The notes under the pieces: generated by a model | Told to the model about the DNA's origin: nothing | Database searches by the model: none | What the model saw: the letters and a program-made list of their open reading frames with translations, nothing else | NCBI GenBank assembly: GCA_037577475.1 | Contig: CM075204.1 | Coordinates: 5,851,355-5,915,354 of the forward strand | Length of the DNA: 64,000 bases | Direction: 5' to 3' | Source: Chaunax sp. Z400 | Lineage: Eukaryota > Chordata > Actinopteri > Lophiiformes > Chaunacidae | In this document: piece after piece, positions 12,700 through 23,434 of the stretch | How positions within the stretch are numbered: the first letter of the stretch is position 1 | Layout: every line of letters starts with the position of its first letter | Translations under genes and position numbers: made by a program

Positions 12700-14440
12700 G
12701 AAATGTTCTCTGACAAGGTAACATTTTTAAGTTTTATTCAGACCTCTGTGGCCCAATCCTCAGCTCTGCTGCAGGCTAAAAGCTCCAGGCTACTGTGGTC
12801 TCGACTAAAATTAGGTTATAATGTGCACTGGAAATGGTCAAGCAAAGAAGTGGAATCAAAAGCATGTTGTTGCAGACTCTGCAGTGCACATGATTCACAG
12901 AACGACATTCAGACAGGTGAGTACGGCCGTTACTGTGCAGGGACATCGTGTAGCTTTGTTTGCACACTATCGTGTGAAGACTGCTGCTCTCTTTGCTTGA
13001 TTGTGTGTTTCTGTGGCTGCAGCTGTGACTGTGGAGTGCAGATTGATTATACATCTCTCTGTAGGGGACAAATCTCATTCCAGTTTTGGGGACAGTTTAG
13101 GGGAAATTCATCCCTGAACTTTGCTGACAGCCCCGAGGTCAAGGTCTAGAGGTCTAAGAACGGCATTGTTTAAAGACAAAAATAAAGGAATAGGAGTTAA
13201 TGAGTAGTAGATGAACCTAACATATGAAGTACCTTATTGAATCTGCAGGTAAGGTATTCCATCTATAAATGGGACGCGGCTGTGACGTTTACCTGCTCTG
13301 CAGCAGTTCAGACCTCTGAGGATACATCAGGGGGGACACGAATAAAACCTTAGACTGAGGTTTTATTTTTAAATAATCAATTGATTTTTTCCTGTGATTT
13401 CTCTAAAAGTACCAAACTCACCGTCTCTGAGAGGTAAAGACAAACTGACCTCAGGATAAATGAATTTTAGTCTGTCAGCAGGAAAATTTGATTCTAATGA
13501 TTTTAGGTTCATTGAATCATATTTTATTAAGATGAAGAGTCCGGCTGGCTGGAGGGTGAAGGACATGTGAGGGCGCTGATGAGTAATTAGTATGTCTTGG
13601 ATGTTCACAGCTTGGCACCCATACAGTTGTGAATCTACCCACAGAGTGACGTCTCTCAGCCTGGACCTGCTGTCTGAGTTTGGGTTTGGTGCCAAATGAG
13701 ATTGACAACAGCCTAAATAAAGATGGATTGACCGGCGTTTCGCTCCAAGAGCACTGAGCACCCACTATAAGGCTGAGTCATCTGTCCACGCTAACAGCGT
13801 TATCGATCTCGCCTTGTCAAAAGTACAGTTACTCTGAGAGTAAAGGATAGAGGACACCGTGGTGGGGGTGTGGAGGTCACGGTGTCACATCCAGGCCAGC
13901 TACCAGCTGTTTTTCTGAAAAATGACTCACTGTGTGAAAAGCAACCCTTTCTGAAGAGGACGGAGAGCTGCAGGTCAAAGCAGATCCACTTCAGCTCCAA
14001 CAGGGAGACATTCAGAGGAAGTTCAGTCCGACTGCAGGAATGCAAGGTGTCGGGAATGGATGATCTGGTTTACCTTCTGCAGCGGAAACTTGAACTCAGG
14101 CAGAAGTCAACAAAACAGATTAACAGGATGAACCAGATTCCACATAAATCATCATCTATGATTTTTCCCTCACAAATATCTTTAAACACGATGAAACGGA
14201 CCTGCTTTACTATTAATCAAATAAAATGGAGTTTTCTCCCTCACAATAATCTGATTCCATATTCATCCCATAATATTTTTTTTAGCTTCAGCAAATCTAG
14301 AAGTTTGTGTTCTGGTTAAACAAGGAAATTACTGTAATCACAACCTGAGTAGTAGTTACTATGGTTACAGTACATTTCACATAGTTTCCACTAGACGTCA
14401 ACATAAGACAAGGATCACTGGCGTACGCTGCTGTGCCTAC
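12700..14440. other. Gene-free stretch
   Basis: Several open frames of 80-150 codons occur on both strands (for example 12,688-13,149 + and 13,870-14,319 +), but none shows a protein family motif, and they overlap each other in conflicting frames. I see no reason to call a gene. Confidence 0.5.
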
Positions 14441-14454
14441 ACCAGGTTACATAT

Positions 14455-15475
14455 GAGGATGGGATGGGGTCAGCGGTCTTGGGGGGAGGCGTTGGTCCTG
14501 CCCCCAGGGTGTCACCGGTGGGCCGTGGGGGACGTCGTCCCGCTCCCTTGGGGGTGATGGTTGGTGAGGGGCTCCGTGACGGGGGTCTGCGCGGGTCCCA
14601 GGTACACAGGTTTTCGGGGACGTGGCCCTCGCTCGCGCTTGGGGGAGTTCGGCTTCTGGCTGGGCCTGGGGCCTGTTGTCCACTGTCCTCCTGTAGGTCG
14701 GACTCTGGCGGCGGGAGCTCCCTCTGTGGCCCCCTGTGGGGGCCTTGGCCCGCCCCCCTTGGGGATGGTTGTCGGGGGGGCCCTGCCATAGCGAGCCTTG
14801 CGCCAAGGGCTTGGGCGGGTCTCGGGAGGGCGGGATTTTGGGGCTGTGGGCTCCGCTCGCGCTTTGGGAGGGGCTGGCCTCTGGTTGGGCCGGGGTTCTG
14901 CCGTCTCCTGTCCTTCTGTGGGCCAGCTCTTGACCGGGGCGCTCCCTCTGTGGCCCCTGGCTGGCTTTCCCTTGGGGTGGGCGTGCAGTTCGCCTGGGGC
15001 CACATGGCCTTGGGTCCTTCATGCTCTGTGGGGCCGTGGGGCACCGTGTTGGTTTGTGTCCTTCTCTGCCTACTGCTTGGGGTCGGCGTGGTGTTGTAAC
15101 GCCCCCCACTTAAAACCACATCCAGTGACAATCTCTCCCACGCACACACAGACATGCACACACAAACGCGCACATTAAGGTGAACAAGGTTCCACAGTTA
15201 TGGTTAATATGTTGATGCTATTGTATATATATCACTGCTGTTATTGTTGTTGTTTTTGTTGTTGTTGTTTGTTTTGCTGTTATTGTGGTTGTCTCCCTTG
15301 TCTCCCCAACCCCTTGCTGTTTCTGTTTCTCCCTTTCTTTCCACTGTTTCCAGCATATGATAGATCCTCCTTTTGCAGAGCAACATCTGTCTGGCAGATC
15401 CCAGATCTTCATACTGCATGCCAAGGTTGCCGGACAGGACCAGTTTAAATAAATTAATAAATAAAGGATATACAC
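14455..15475. repeat. GC-rich internally duplicated repeat with T-rich 3' tail
   Basis: From 14,455 to about 15,095 the sequence is strikingly G+C rich compared with everything around it. It is built from diverged tandem copies: gctcgcgctt recurs at 14,631 and 14,855, and ctccctctgtggcccc recurs about 220 bp apart, giving a period near 224 bp and roughly 2.7 copies. The duplication leaves Pro/Arg/Gly-rich open frames on both strands (up to 252 codons on -, 211 on +), which I regard as by-products. From 15,100 the sequence turns abruptly CA-rich, then (TTG)n/T-rich, and ends with aataaattaataaataaagg near 15,450-15,470, as a retroelement tail would. The whole may be one non-LTR element 3' end; the family is not recognised. 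Confidence 0.55.
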
Positions 15476-15479
15476 AGGT

Positions 15480-18200
15480 GCAGGTTGGTAGTATGCAAAT
15501 TAATCTGCACTTAACATAAGAATTAGAGCTAAATCTGAATGGCATGTTGAATCCCGTGTTTTCTGATCTTAACTGCAAACAAAATACAATTGGGTCATCG
15601 GGTTGCCTCATTTCACAATTTTTGGGTTGGTTGACAGATACCTAAATGTATGCACACAAGCACTGACACAGGGAGTGTTTCATAATATGTCCCTTTAACA
15701 TTCTCAACTAGACTGAAATCGTCCGTGGGGGGTCAGGAACACAGACTGGACTACGATATGCAGAGGCAGGACAAACTGTCAACAACGGTTGCAACTAGTA
15801 TGATAAAGTTTGCTCATGGGAGGTTAGTTCTTCTGCACCTGGAGGAGACTCAGAGGGATGTGCCACTATTGGAGCAATTGACACCCTGGGAACAGATCGA
15901 TAACCAACCCTTTGACTTGATGTGTTGATGTTGTCAGATCAAGTTCACATTTTCAACATCTTTTATTCAGGCTGTTCAAAATTGAAAGCAAATATTCTGA
16001 TATATGGTAAAAATATCAAAGTATTTACACTCTGTGTTCACTTCCCTTGTCCGTAGACCATACTGCAGCACCACCACCACCACCCCCCCTCCATGTGTTC
16101 ATGGTGTTGCACTTTGTTGTACACAAAAAAAGTAGCAGAAGCTAAAAGCAGAGTTTAAATCTTATTTTTACATCCTACCCACCTGGACATTGTTTTATTG
16201 TCTGATACAGAGGATCTAATGAGAACACAAGCATATGGATGCTTATATCAACTGACCATATAATACAGAATAATCATTTGATTGTTTTCAGTGTCACCTT
16301 GTGCCCTTTTATGGTCCATTTTAATGTCCTTGTTTGGATGTGACACACTGTTTGAACATGTCTGAACACGTAAACTTAACCCTTAACCCCCGCAGGCTTC
16401 TGTAAAAATCTGTTTTCGATTATGTTGCATATGAAACATCTATTGTTTTCCTGAGTGCTGGAGCTGCTGAGGGATTCATGAGGTGGCCGTGAGCCACCGC
16501 CAGACCCCTCAGAGCCCCCTTATGTCTGAAGGCTCCACATTAACAGGATGCTAATAGCCCCAAGGGTGGCTGGATGACTGACAGAAGGGGGTTAGGTTTC
16601 AAAGACTCGCTGGTCCCGTCTGGGACACTGCTGCTGAGGCAGACCGAGGAGAGCGTCTGTACCCCCAACACTTCACGGCCTGATTTATCAAGCTAACACT
16701 GTGTCCTATTGACCTTGTTAAAAGGTAACAGTCTAGACAGAGGTGCGTTGTTAAACACACCACGTGCTCACACACCAACTGGAATCTATTAATCATAGCT
16801 TCCATCTTTAATAATATAACAGTCGAGCCTTTTGAGTGGCTGGTATGTGTTATTTAACCATCTGATAAGGTATTTTCAGACGTCCTGCGGTTATCATTCA
16901 ATCCTTCATTTGAAGTACACAACCAATTCTCTCAGTAAGAAATTCATAAGCATGAATAATGGATATCTACGAACTTTGATCACATGAGAGGTGAGAAAAT
17001 CCATTTGACAGCGTTGAGAAGTTGTGAAGGAATGTTTCTCACCACGATGAAAGAGATGGACGACGAATCTAGACCCAGCATTAAGTCTGTAAGAAGCACC
17101 TGGTCACGCCTTGTGACATCTAAATATGAAGATCTATTTCATTTCCATGCAGTCATGATTTTATGAGAAGCGACAGATACATGATGTGCTTTTTTCTGTT
17201 CGTGATTGATTCCTTATCAGCAGTAGGACACAGATTCCGAGGCTTCTTCCATGTCTGCCGCCAATTAAGTGGAACCGATCAATCCTCTTCTAAAATGTCA
17301 AATGTAATGCTAATAATCAATCAAAAAGGAACAAACTGACATCAGACACAGTGGCCTGTCGATTAAATATCAGGAATACTCGAGGTCATGGGTTCACTTC
17401 TCTCTGAGGCTCGTACATGAACTTTTTTTAGTTTTCAAAAGTAATCATTGACGAGTTCAGTCCTATGTTCTTTAAATATCCTCTATACCATCATGAACCT
17501 CTTTTTTAAAGTTTTAAATGTCTGTTTCAAAGCTGTCTCCACACAGAAACATCAACGTCATTATAGTGCTGGGTTGAATCTTGCACATCAGATGGACCTC
17601 AAAGCTACACACAAGGATTTGTGGACTAAGGTGGGCCCTTGCTGCCCAGGAAAAGATGCATGAAATAATACACGTATGAATAAACTAAGAAATTAGCTCA
17701 GAGGCTCAGTTAATCTAATAAACCAGGCTTAGTCCAGTTAGTCTGAGCAGAAGAAGCCTGTTTTAAACTGCCCTTAGTGTTACAGCTGTATGGTTTTAGC
17801 TTGCAGACCTGGACACAGTGAAGCTTGTTTTCAAGGTGAATTTATTATAGAGGGTTCTTGGTGAAGGAGTGAGAGGTGATGGAGGAGGCGTGGCTGTCAC
17901 TGGAGAGGATGGTGGAGTCCGGCTCAGGATAGAGGAGGCTGAAGGATGAATGGGGGGTGAAGCGAGGGCGGCAGTGGATGGAGTTGAGAGCTGGCACAGG
18001 AGAGCAGCAGATTAGCATGTAGCACGACGACAAAAACACAAGGAAAAACTCAAGTGTAATTATACTGATTGGCTGAGAGTAAGGCTGATAATCTGGTGAT
18101 GAGTGGAAGGTGAGCCGGGGTTCTGATGTCACTGCTGGAGGAGTTGACTGTTGACAGGTGAGGAGTAGAGCCAGGAGGTGAGTGAAGCCACGCCCATGAC
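15480..18200. other. Gene-free stretch
   Basis: No supported gene. A CAC run lies near 16,070. A tRNA-like SINE relic may be present at 17,345-17,405 (B-box-like ggtcatgggttcact) but is too weak to call. Open frames here are 60-160 codons without motifs; the longest, on the - strand at 17,845-18,321, runs through the CA microsatellite. Confidence 0.5.
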
Positions 18201-18205
18201 TCTCA

Positions 18206-18288
<83 letters not shown>
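18198..18288. repeat. (TC)n(AC)n microsatellite
   Basis: A short CT run passes into about 36 AC units. It is a simple repeat. A separate A18 run lies downstream at 18,387-18,404. Confidence 0.95.
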
Positions 18289-18814
18289 CCTACAACAAAT
18301 GTTTGTGTCTGGCTTGTACAAAATGCCTTTTTGTGTTAATGTTGATTTTGTCTTGCTGTTTATGTAGGTAAAGTTTTGACTATTGTAAAAAAAAAAAAAA
18401 AAAGGATCTACTGGATCATAACTCCTGTATCAGGTTGGGTCTTATCCAGTCTCTAACCAGCCTGATACACGACACATACTGTACAACAGTACAGTGACAG
18501 TCTGTTAAATGTTCAGTCTGTTAAAGGTAAGGATGCAGATGCAAATTGAGATTATTGGCTGTTGACTAAATGACATTATGGCTGATCAATAAATTAAATC
18601 ATTTGTTATGGTGGTGACATCGAGGAAACATTGGTTTCATATCCAAACCTTGACCCAGTTCACCTGCCACTATCCTGTCTAATAATGTCTACATGGGAGG
18701 ACACCACTCAGACCAGGAAGGTTTGAACAGCATTTCAGGAATCAAGCTTATTTGCTTTTATTTAGAATGAGATACACTGACCAACAGTAGAATCGCATAT
18801 TTATTTATTTTTTT

Positions 18815-19545
18815 ATGTCATGCCATCCTGTTCATATTACATATCAAAGGCAAATTCGCGTTCACACATCTTTATTCACCCTTTAGCCATACAGAGAAAT
18901 CATTTTTGTGCAGATTAATGTTTTTTGTCTAAGTGTTTATAAGTCAGAAAGTGTGGATGGTGAGACAGAGAACAACAATAGTCACTACTGTGCCTGTCTA
19001 CCTCCAGCATTTATCATTACTTTACACCTTCTGAATGGATAAGATGTTATTCTGGACTTGTAGGATGACATGCTATTCTTCCTGCAGAGCTGTGACAAGT
19101 TATGAATGTGTTGGTGGAGCACCGGTGATCCTGAACGTCCCATAGAGAGCATCGTCATGCATTAAGGTGGTGCCTGATTGCTGTATCCTGGGAATAACGT
19201 GTGGACCTAGAGCCGTATGTCGGAGACGGATGGCCGTGAATGTGGACAAGTTCTGATTGTTATTCGTTAGCAGTGCCCCCCCACACACACACATCACTGC
19301 ACAACCACCAAACGGACGTCTGCTGCAGGATAGCGGTCCCCGCAGCGATGGTACAAATGCCAACGACCACCAGCTGTGTACAAGTTAAATCTGGACTTGT
19401 TGCTAAATGTGATCTCGTCCACTTTGCAATCAGTCATAACATCTGCCGAGTTCAGACCATCGCATCCCAACTACACGTTTACATAAGTTTTTCCGGTGGC
19501 ATCGTCAGCTGTTTCTCTAGGACATTAATAAGACCCGGTGAATGA
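18815..19545 (-). mobile_element. Tc1-like transposase remnant, copy 2 (inverted)
   Basis: The reverse complement aligns along its length with the Tc1-like remnant at 7,300-8,055: the same 'catttagc.acaagtccagatttaac' start (first Asp region), the same 'cccaggatacagcaatcaggca' middle, and the same 3' non-coding part ending in 'atatgaacaggatggcatga'. It differs by an internal deletion that removes the stretch carrying the PIEHLWD box: text corresponding to the second Asp region runs almost directly into the C-terminal tail near 19,130. It is therefore a dead, internally deleted sibling of copy 1, about 10.8 kb away in opposite orientation and about 0.5 kb upstream of the kinase gene. Confidence 0.8.
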
Positions 19546-19693
19546 TCGCCTTGGCCAGGCGTCTTCACCAGGTGTTTGTTTCAGTAGATTAGGGCTAGTG
19601 AATAGAAATTACAGGGTTTCCACTGTTGGCCAGTATATTTAAAACAGATGTTAATGTTGTGTGTCTTCAGTATGAAGTTAGAGTCAGGACATG

Positions 19694-19732
19694 GTTAGCT
19701 TAGCTTAGCTTAGCTTAGCTTAGCTTAGCTTA
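19694..19732. repeat. (TTAGC)n microsatellite
   Basis: Between seven and eight TTAGC units, about 135-170 bp upstream of the conserved promoter motifs of the kinase gene. No function can be inferred. Confidence 0.9.
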
Positions 19733-19865
19733 TTTTAGCATAAAGACGATTGATTAACATGTAAGTTCATTGTTCAATTCCTACACAAATACATGCAAAT
19801 AAAATCCATTTTTATTGTAAGTTGTGAGAAATGTTTCAACTCGCGCAAATTACCTGAACTATGTT

Positions 19866-19878
19866 GTTGCCAAGCAAC
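19866..19878. promoter_or_regulatory. RFX-type X-box upstream of HIPK-like kinase
   Basis: GTTGCCAAGCAAC is a near-palindromic X-box, matching the RFX consensus GTNRCC(0-3)RGYAAC with a two-base spacer. It lies 200 bp upstream of the kinase start codon and 25 bp upstream of a perfect CRE. RFX factors drive ciliary and spermatid genes; binding here is inferred from the motif alone. Confidence 0.6.
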
Positions 19879-19903
19879 CGAACATAGCAACAAAAGCTCC
19901 CTG

Positions 19904-19924
19904 TGACGTCATGAGGCCACCAAT
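19904..19924. promoter_or_regulatory. Palindromic CRE followed by CCAAT box
   Basis: TGACGTCA (19,904-19,911) is a full cAMP-response element for the CREB/CREM/ATF family. CCAAT follows at 19,920-19,924. Together with the X-box they make a compact cluster 150-210 bp upstream of the start codon, as expected of a TATA-less promoter. Transcription start and use are inferred. Confidence 0.6.
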
Positions 19925-20077
19925 AGTTAAAATCTAGGCTTTGATCTTTTCTGGTCATTTCACTGACATTTCTGTCGAGAGTTAATCTGCAGACAGGGAT
20001 ACGTTCAGAAGCTTTAAAGGTTTAACCAATTCATAAGCTTGGAAACAACTTAAAGTGACAACTTTTCAGTTTGAAAA

Positions 20078-20114
20078 ATGTCTCTATTGCAAAACTCAAA
20101 CAGCACTGATGCAG
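20078..20114 (+). CDS. HIPK-like kinase exon 1 (start codon)
   Basis: Encodes MSLLQNSNSTDA plus the first base of the next codon, then donor gtaaga. The phase (1) fits exon 2 exactly, giving an Ala codon. An in-frame TGA two codons upstream of the ATG fixes the start. Because the exon is short and has no domain, it is the least certain of the nine; the promoter motifs just upstream support it. Confidence 0.75.
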
Positions 20115-23100
20115 GTAAGACTCAACACACAAAACTGTTTATGATGCTGAATATATTTGCTTTAACGGACACTGAGGACACCAATCTGTTCCCAACCAGC
20201 TAGCCTAAAACTAGCATAAAAATACATTTTCCTAAAATAAATAAATCGATTTTAAAAAAAGTTAGAAAAATCATTCATGATTAATACACTTTATTTCTAT
20301 GGAGCCCCTCTGGTGACATTGGGGGGGAAAAATTGATAACTAATGCGTGGCTACGAGTTAGTATCTCACAGCCACACGTTAGTATGTTGTGGTCAGAACA
20401 TATTAGATCTATTGTCATCTCCATGCAGTCACGATGTGATCAAACTGTATATTTGCTGCGCTACACCTGCTCCGTTCACAGCCCAACATGCGGGACGCGC
20501 CCTCACTCTGCGTCTCCATTCATCTGACTCTCTCTGTCTCTCCCATCCACACACACCTATGCTACGACAAGCACACTGGCTGAAGTCACCGTGCACACTT
20601 CCTCGTATATTGTTTGATCACATCGTGCAGGTGTCAAATAAAGTAACAAGTCTGCAAGAACCCAGCAAAGTGGCTAAAGCAACAATGAACAGTGACTGCA
20701 TGGAGATGACAATGGGTCTAATATGTGGCGGATCTAGAATTTTTCTAAATCAGGGGCCATAGAGGGGCCACATTTTTTACAGAGGGGCCAACTATACGTC
20801 CAACATTCATGCACATTTCCTTATTCAGTAAGATGTATACACAGAATATTTCACCAGTCATTCATTGTTTGCTGTTGGCTCCATAGCTTCTGGTAAAGAC
20901 ACACATAATTGAATATATTATGCAAATTGAGCCTTTTTCAAGCACATTGTGTTCATCAAAAAAGTTTAGCAATTATCGAATTTTAAACTAGGGTGCATAA
21001 ATAATTATAAAACATAAGACACTTTTTTCCAACTATGTAATACATAAAATAATTTAAAAAATGTTTTTTACATTAAAGAAAAACACTCATACACTATATT
21101 ACATCATACACAACAGTTTAGAGGAGATAAACTTGACACAATTAGCTGTTGGGCCTTTGCAGAGCTATGTGCTCTACTGTGTGTCCTTCTAGTTCATGTT
21201 GTGTTGATTTGATGACCCTAACAGACTGAATATACAGATTTTATATATTTGATCTCCATGTTCTCCATCTCCTCTCACATTTACAGCACCTGAGATTCAG
21301 CCAGGTGATACCATCTTTGGCAGGACTTGTGGATACCTCATCCAGGAGTTTATTGGGGAAGGCGTCTTTGGTAAAGTGGCAAGGTGCCAAAATGTGAAAA
21401 CAGGGGAGACTGTTGCAGTGAAGGTGATCAAGAAACCTAATCACAGACACATTCAGAGAGAGGTAGGTTTCGGAAGTCCAGATTCTTATGACTTAAGCTA
21501 CATCCTCTTGCTTGATGTAATCTACTCCATAAGTATGTACCATGAACGGCTGCCATGTCTCTTTTGTCCCCAGGTGTCCATTTTAGAGCTCATCAATACT
21601 CTGAATCCAGACCAAACTAACCTGGTGAAGTTCCTGGAGCAGTTTAAGCATCAAGAGCAGACTTGTCTAGTGTTTGAGATGCTAGACATTAGTGTCTTTG
21701 ACTTCACCAAGAAACACAGACAACCATGGAATCTAAATGCCATCAGGCCGGTTGCAAAGCAGGTTTGTATTACTGTAATATGGAAACAATGAGGAAAACC
21801 CTAATCCTAAACATTAGCAAATGGAAACTTGAATCCCAAACTTGATTTGTCTTGTTTTCTCTGCAGCTGCTGGTGGCTTTGGATGCCCTAAAGAGTGGTG
21901 AAATCCTGCATGGAGATATCAAACCTGACAACATCATGATGGTCAATGTGCTGGAGCAGCCATTCAGGTTGAAGTTAATTGACTTTGGCAATTCAAATAC
22001 CCTTGACAAAGTCCTGCCTGGGATGATTATTCAGCCACTTGGATACAGGTATCTACATCCTGCAAGGCTCATTCATTAGTTTAAGAGAGCTGATGTCATT
22101 CTTTTAAACACATCCATGCCGTTCTCTTGGTCTACAAAGCTTGTCAATTGTTTCTCATCTTTGGTTCTCGTCTTCCCTCAGGGCTCCAGAAGTTGTCCTT
22201 GGTCTGCCCTTCAACGAGGCCGTTGATGTGTGGGGAGTTGGCTGCAACCTGGCCTTTCTCTACCTGGCTGACCACCTGTTCCCTTTCCGATGTGAATATC
22301 AGATGGTAGGTCAGCTTCCTCAGAGAAATGTACACAACCTAGCAGAGACTTTGTGCAAAGTGTCAACTGACGTGACTCTATTTGTTGTTTGCAGATGAAG
22401 CGTATCATTGAGCTTCTGGGGCAGCCGAAGGACCACGTGCTCTATAGTGCGAAGTTCACCGAGAAATTTTTCCTTGAAGAAAAATCTGCACATACATGGA
22501 GATTCATGGTACGGTATTCATCTTGTCATTAGGCTGAATTGATTGATTGTTTTATTTAAACTCCTTTAAAATGGTTCTGACACACATTTTGTCTCTTTAG
22601 ACCCAAGAGGAATACACAGCAGCTAACAAGCTGCCACCACAGAAAAGGAAGAGAAACAAAGTCGAGCTCACCTCTCTGGACAAACTGGTTCATGTAAGCA
22701 CTCTCTGTTGTATATGTTAAGACTGAATCAGCATGTTGTAATGACCCGTCTCTGAGAGGTAGAGACCAGAACAAATGAAATGAATCTGTTTCCAAATCCA
22801 GGTCCATCCAATCAATGGGAGGGCTGAACATGTGGACAGGCTGGCGTTTGTGGACTTCCTCAAACAGCTGCTGCATCTCAATGGGGATCAGAGAATCTCT
22901 GCCCATCAAGCTCTGCAGCATCCATTTCTAACAATGGAGCACCTGACCACGTACCCAGCTGAGTAAGTACTAGTATGTCTGCTAGTAGATGTCACATATG
23001 GTTGGACCAACTGATGGTTTTACTGATTGACTAACTCATTCATTCTTTATCCAGTTTGGCCAAGTCCCAAGTTTACATGAGCGAGCCCTGGAAAACTGAG

Positions 23101-23355
23101 GCAGAAGAGAATCTCCGCTCAAAAACATGTCCAGATGCCGTCTCTTCTGATGGAGCGAAAGATTCCGTAGTGGATGAACCAGATACCAGGTCATCTGATG
23201 GAGGACAGCACCAATGCACTACCCATGAGGAATTGACCCATGATGCACCAGCCTCCTCTGGTCGCTGTAAAAAGTTGCTGAAGAGATTTCGCAGATTTTT
23301 TAAAAGGATCAAATCTCTATTTCACTGCAGACGGTGTTCCAGTGTGGAGGAGTGA
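20078..23355 (+). CDS. HIPK-like serine/threonine protein kinase (9 exons)
   Basis: Complete gene encoding 458 residues, from joining nine exons (1,377 nt with stop) with GT-AG borders and matching phases. The kinase domain covers about residues 29-350: glycine loop GEGVFGKV (36-43), VAVK lysine K58, catalytic loop HGDIKPDN (D151, N156), IDFG (D173), then GYRAPEVVLGLPF and DVWGVGCNLAFLYLAD. This order and wording are those of the teleost-expanded HIPK-like family in the DYRK/HIPK branch; HIPKs phosphorylate transcription regulators, mainly in the nucleus. Odd points: HGD replaces HRD/HAD, and the activation segment reads GMIIQPLGYRAPE, so the tyrosine of the HIPK/DYRK loop is Ile. The long HIPK C-terminal regions are absent. 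Instead, a ~100-residue tail ends in a K/R-rich stretch with Cys (429-453). The start is the first ATG after an in-frame TGA at 20,072. No stop or frameshift interrupts it. Substrate unknown. Confidence 0.92.
21287..21462 (+). CDS. HIPK-like kinase exon 2 (glycine loop, VAVK)
   Basis: Acceptor ttacag, donor gtaggt. Encodes residues 13-71 with GEGVFGKV and the ATP-binding lysine in VAVKVIKK. Confidence 0.92.
21574..21762 (+). CDS. HIPK-like kinase exon 3 (N-lobe, hinge)
   Basis: Acceptor ccccag, donor gtttgt; 63 codons (72-134). Contains VSILELINTLNPDQTNLVKF (alpha-C region) and the hinge-region text CLVFEMLDISVFDF, typical of HIPK-like kinases. Confidence 0.92.
21867..22048 (+). CDS. HIPK-like kinase exon 4 (catalytic loop and DFG)
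   Basis: Acceptor ctgcag, donor gtatct; residues 135 to part of 195. Holds HGDIKPDNIMM and LIDFGNS. It ends two bases into the Arg of YRAPE, a split completed by exon 5. Confidence 0.93.
22182..22305 (+). CDS. HIPK-like kinase exon 5 (APE motif, C-lobe)
   Basis: Acceptor ccctcag, donor gtaggt. Encodes RAPEVVLGLPFNEAVDVWGV followed by CNLAFLYLADHLFPF after the Gly, i.e. the APE motif and helix F. Confidence 0.93.
22395..22508 (+). CDS. HIPK-like kinase exon 6 (C-lobe)
   Basis: Acceptor tttgcag, donor gtacgg; 38 codons beginning MKRIIELLGQPKDHVLYSAK, the conserved helix G/LGQP segment of the family. Confidence 0.9.
22601..22693 (+). CDS. HIPK-like kinase exon 7
   Basis: Acceptor ctttag, donor gtaagc; 31 codons with the lysine-rich insert PPQKRKRNKVELTSLDKLVH. 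The KRKR cluster could be a nuclear-localisation signal (inference). Confidence 0.85.
22802..22962 (+). CDS. HIPK-like kinase exon 8 (end of kinase domain)
   Basis: Acceptor atccag, donor gtaagt; 53 codons plus 2 nt. FVDFLKQLLHLNGDQRISAH followed by ALQHPFLTMEHL is the conserved helix I/'HPF' end of the kinase fold. Confidence 0.92.
23055..23355 (+). CDS. HIPK-like kinase exon 9 (C-terminal tail, stop)
   Basis: Acceptor tatccag; 100 codons to TGA. The first half is acidic and Ser/Asp-rich. The end (residues 429-453) is a basic amphipathic stretch with three Cys (C430, C450, C453), which could bind membrane or nucleic acid (inference). No domain is recognised. Confidence 0.87.
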
Positions 23356-23428
23356 TGAGGTCTTCATCGATTAAAGTGGACATTTCTACATAAATGATGT
23401 ACTGTACATAAAGACAGTGTGGAATGTA

Positions 23429-23434
23429 AATAAA
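23429..23434 (+). terminator. Poly(A) signal of the kinase gene
   Basis: AATAAA lies 74 bp after the stop codon in an A+T-rich 3' untranslated region. It is the first canonical signal after the stop. Confidence 0.7.

Noticed and set aside
14415..15173. 252-codon Pro/Arg-rich - strand frame and 211-codon Gly/Leu-rich + strand frame
   Set aside because: The GC-rich tandem has few A/T-rich stop codons, so frames stay open on both strands. There is no domain, splice context or start context.
17340..17410. Possible tRNA gene or tRNA-derived SINE (B-box-like ggtcatgggttcact)
   Set aside because: The A box and acceptor stem cannot be matched, so the resemblance is too weak.
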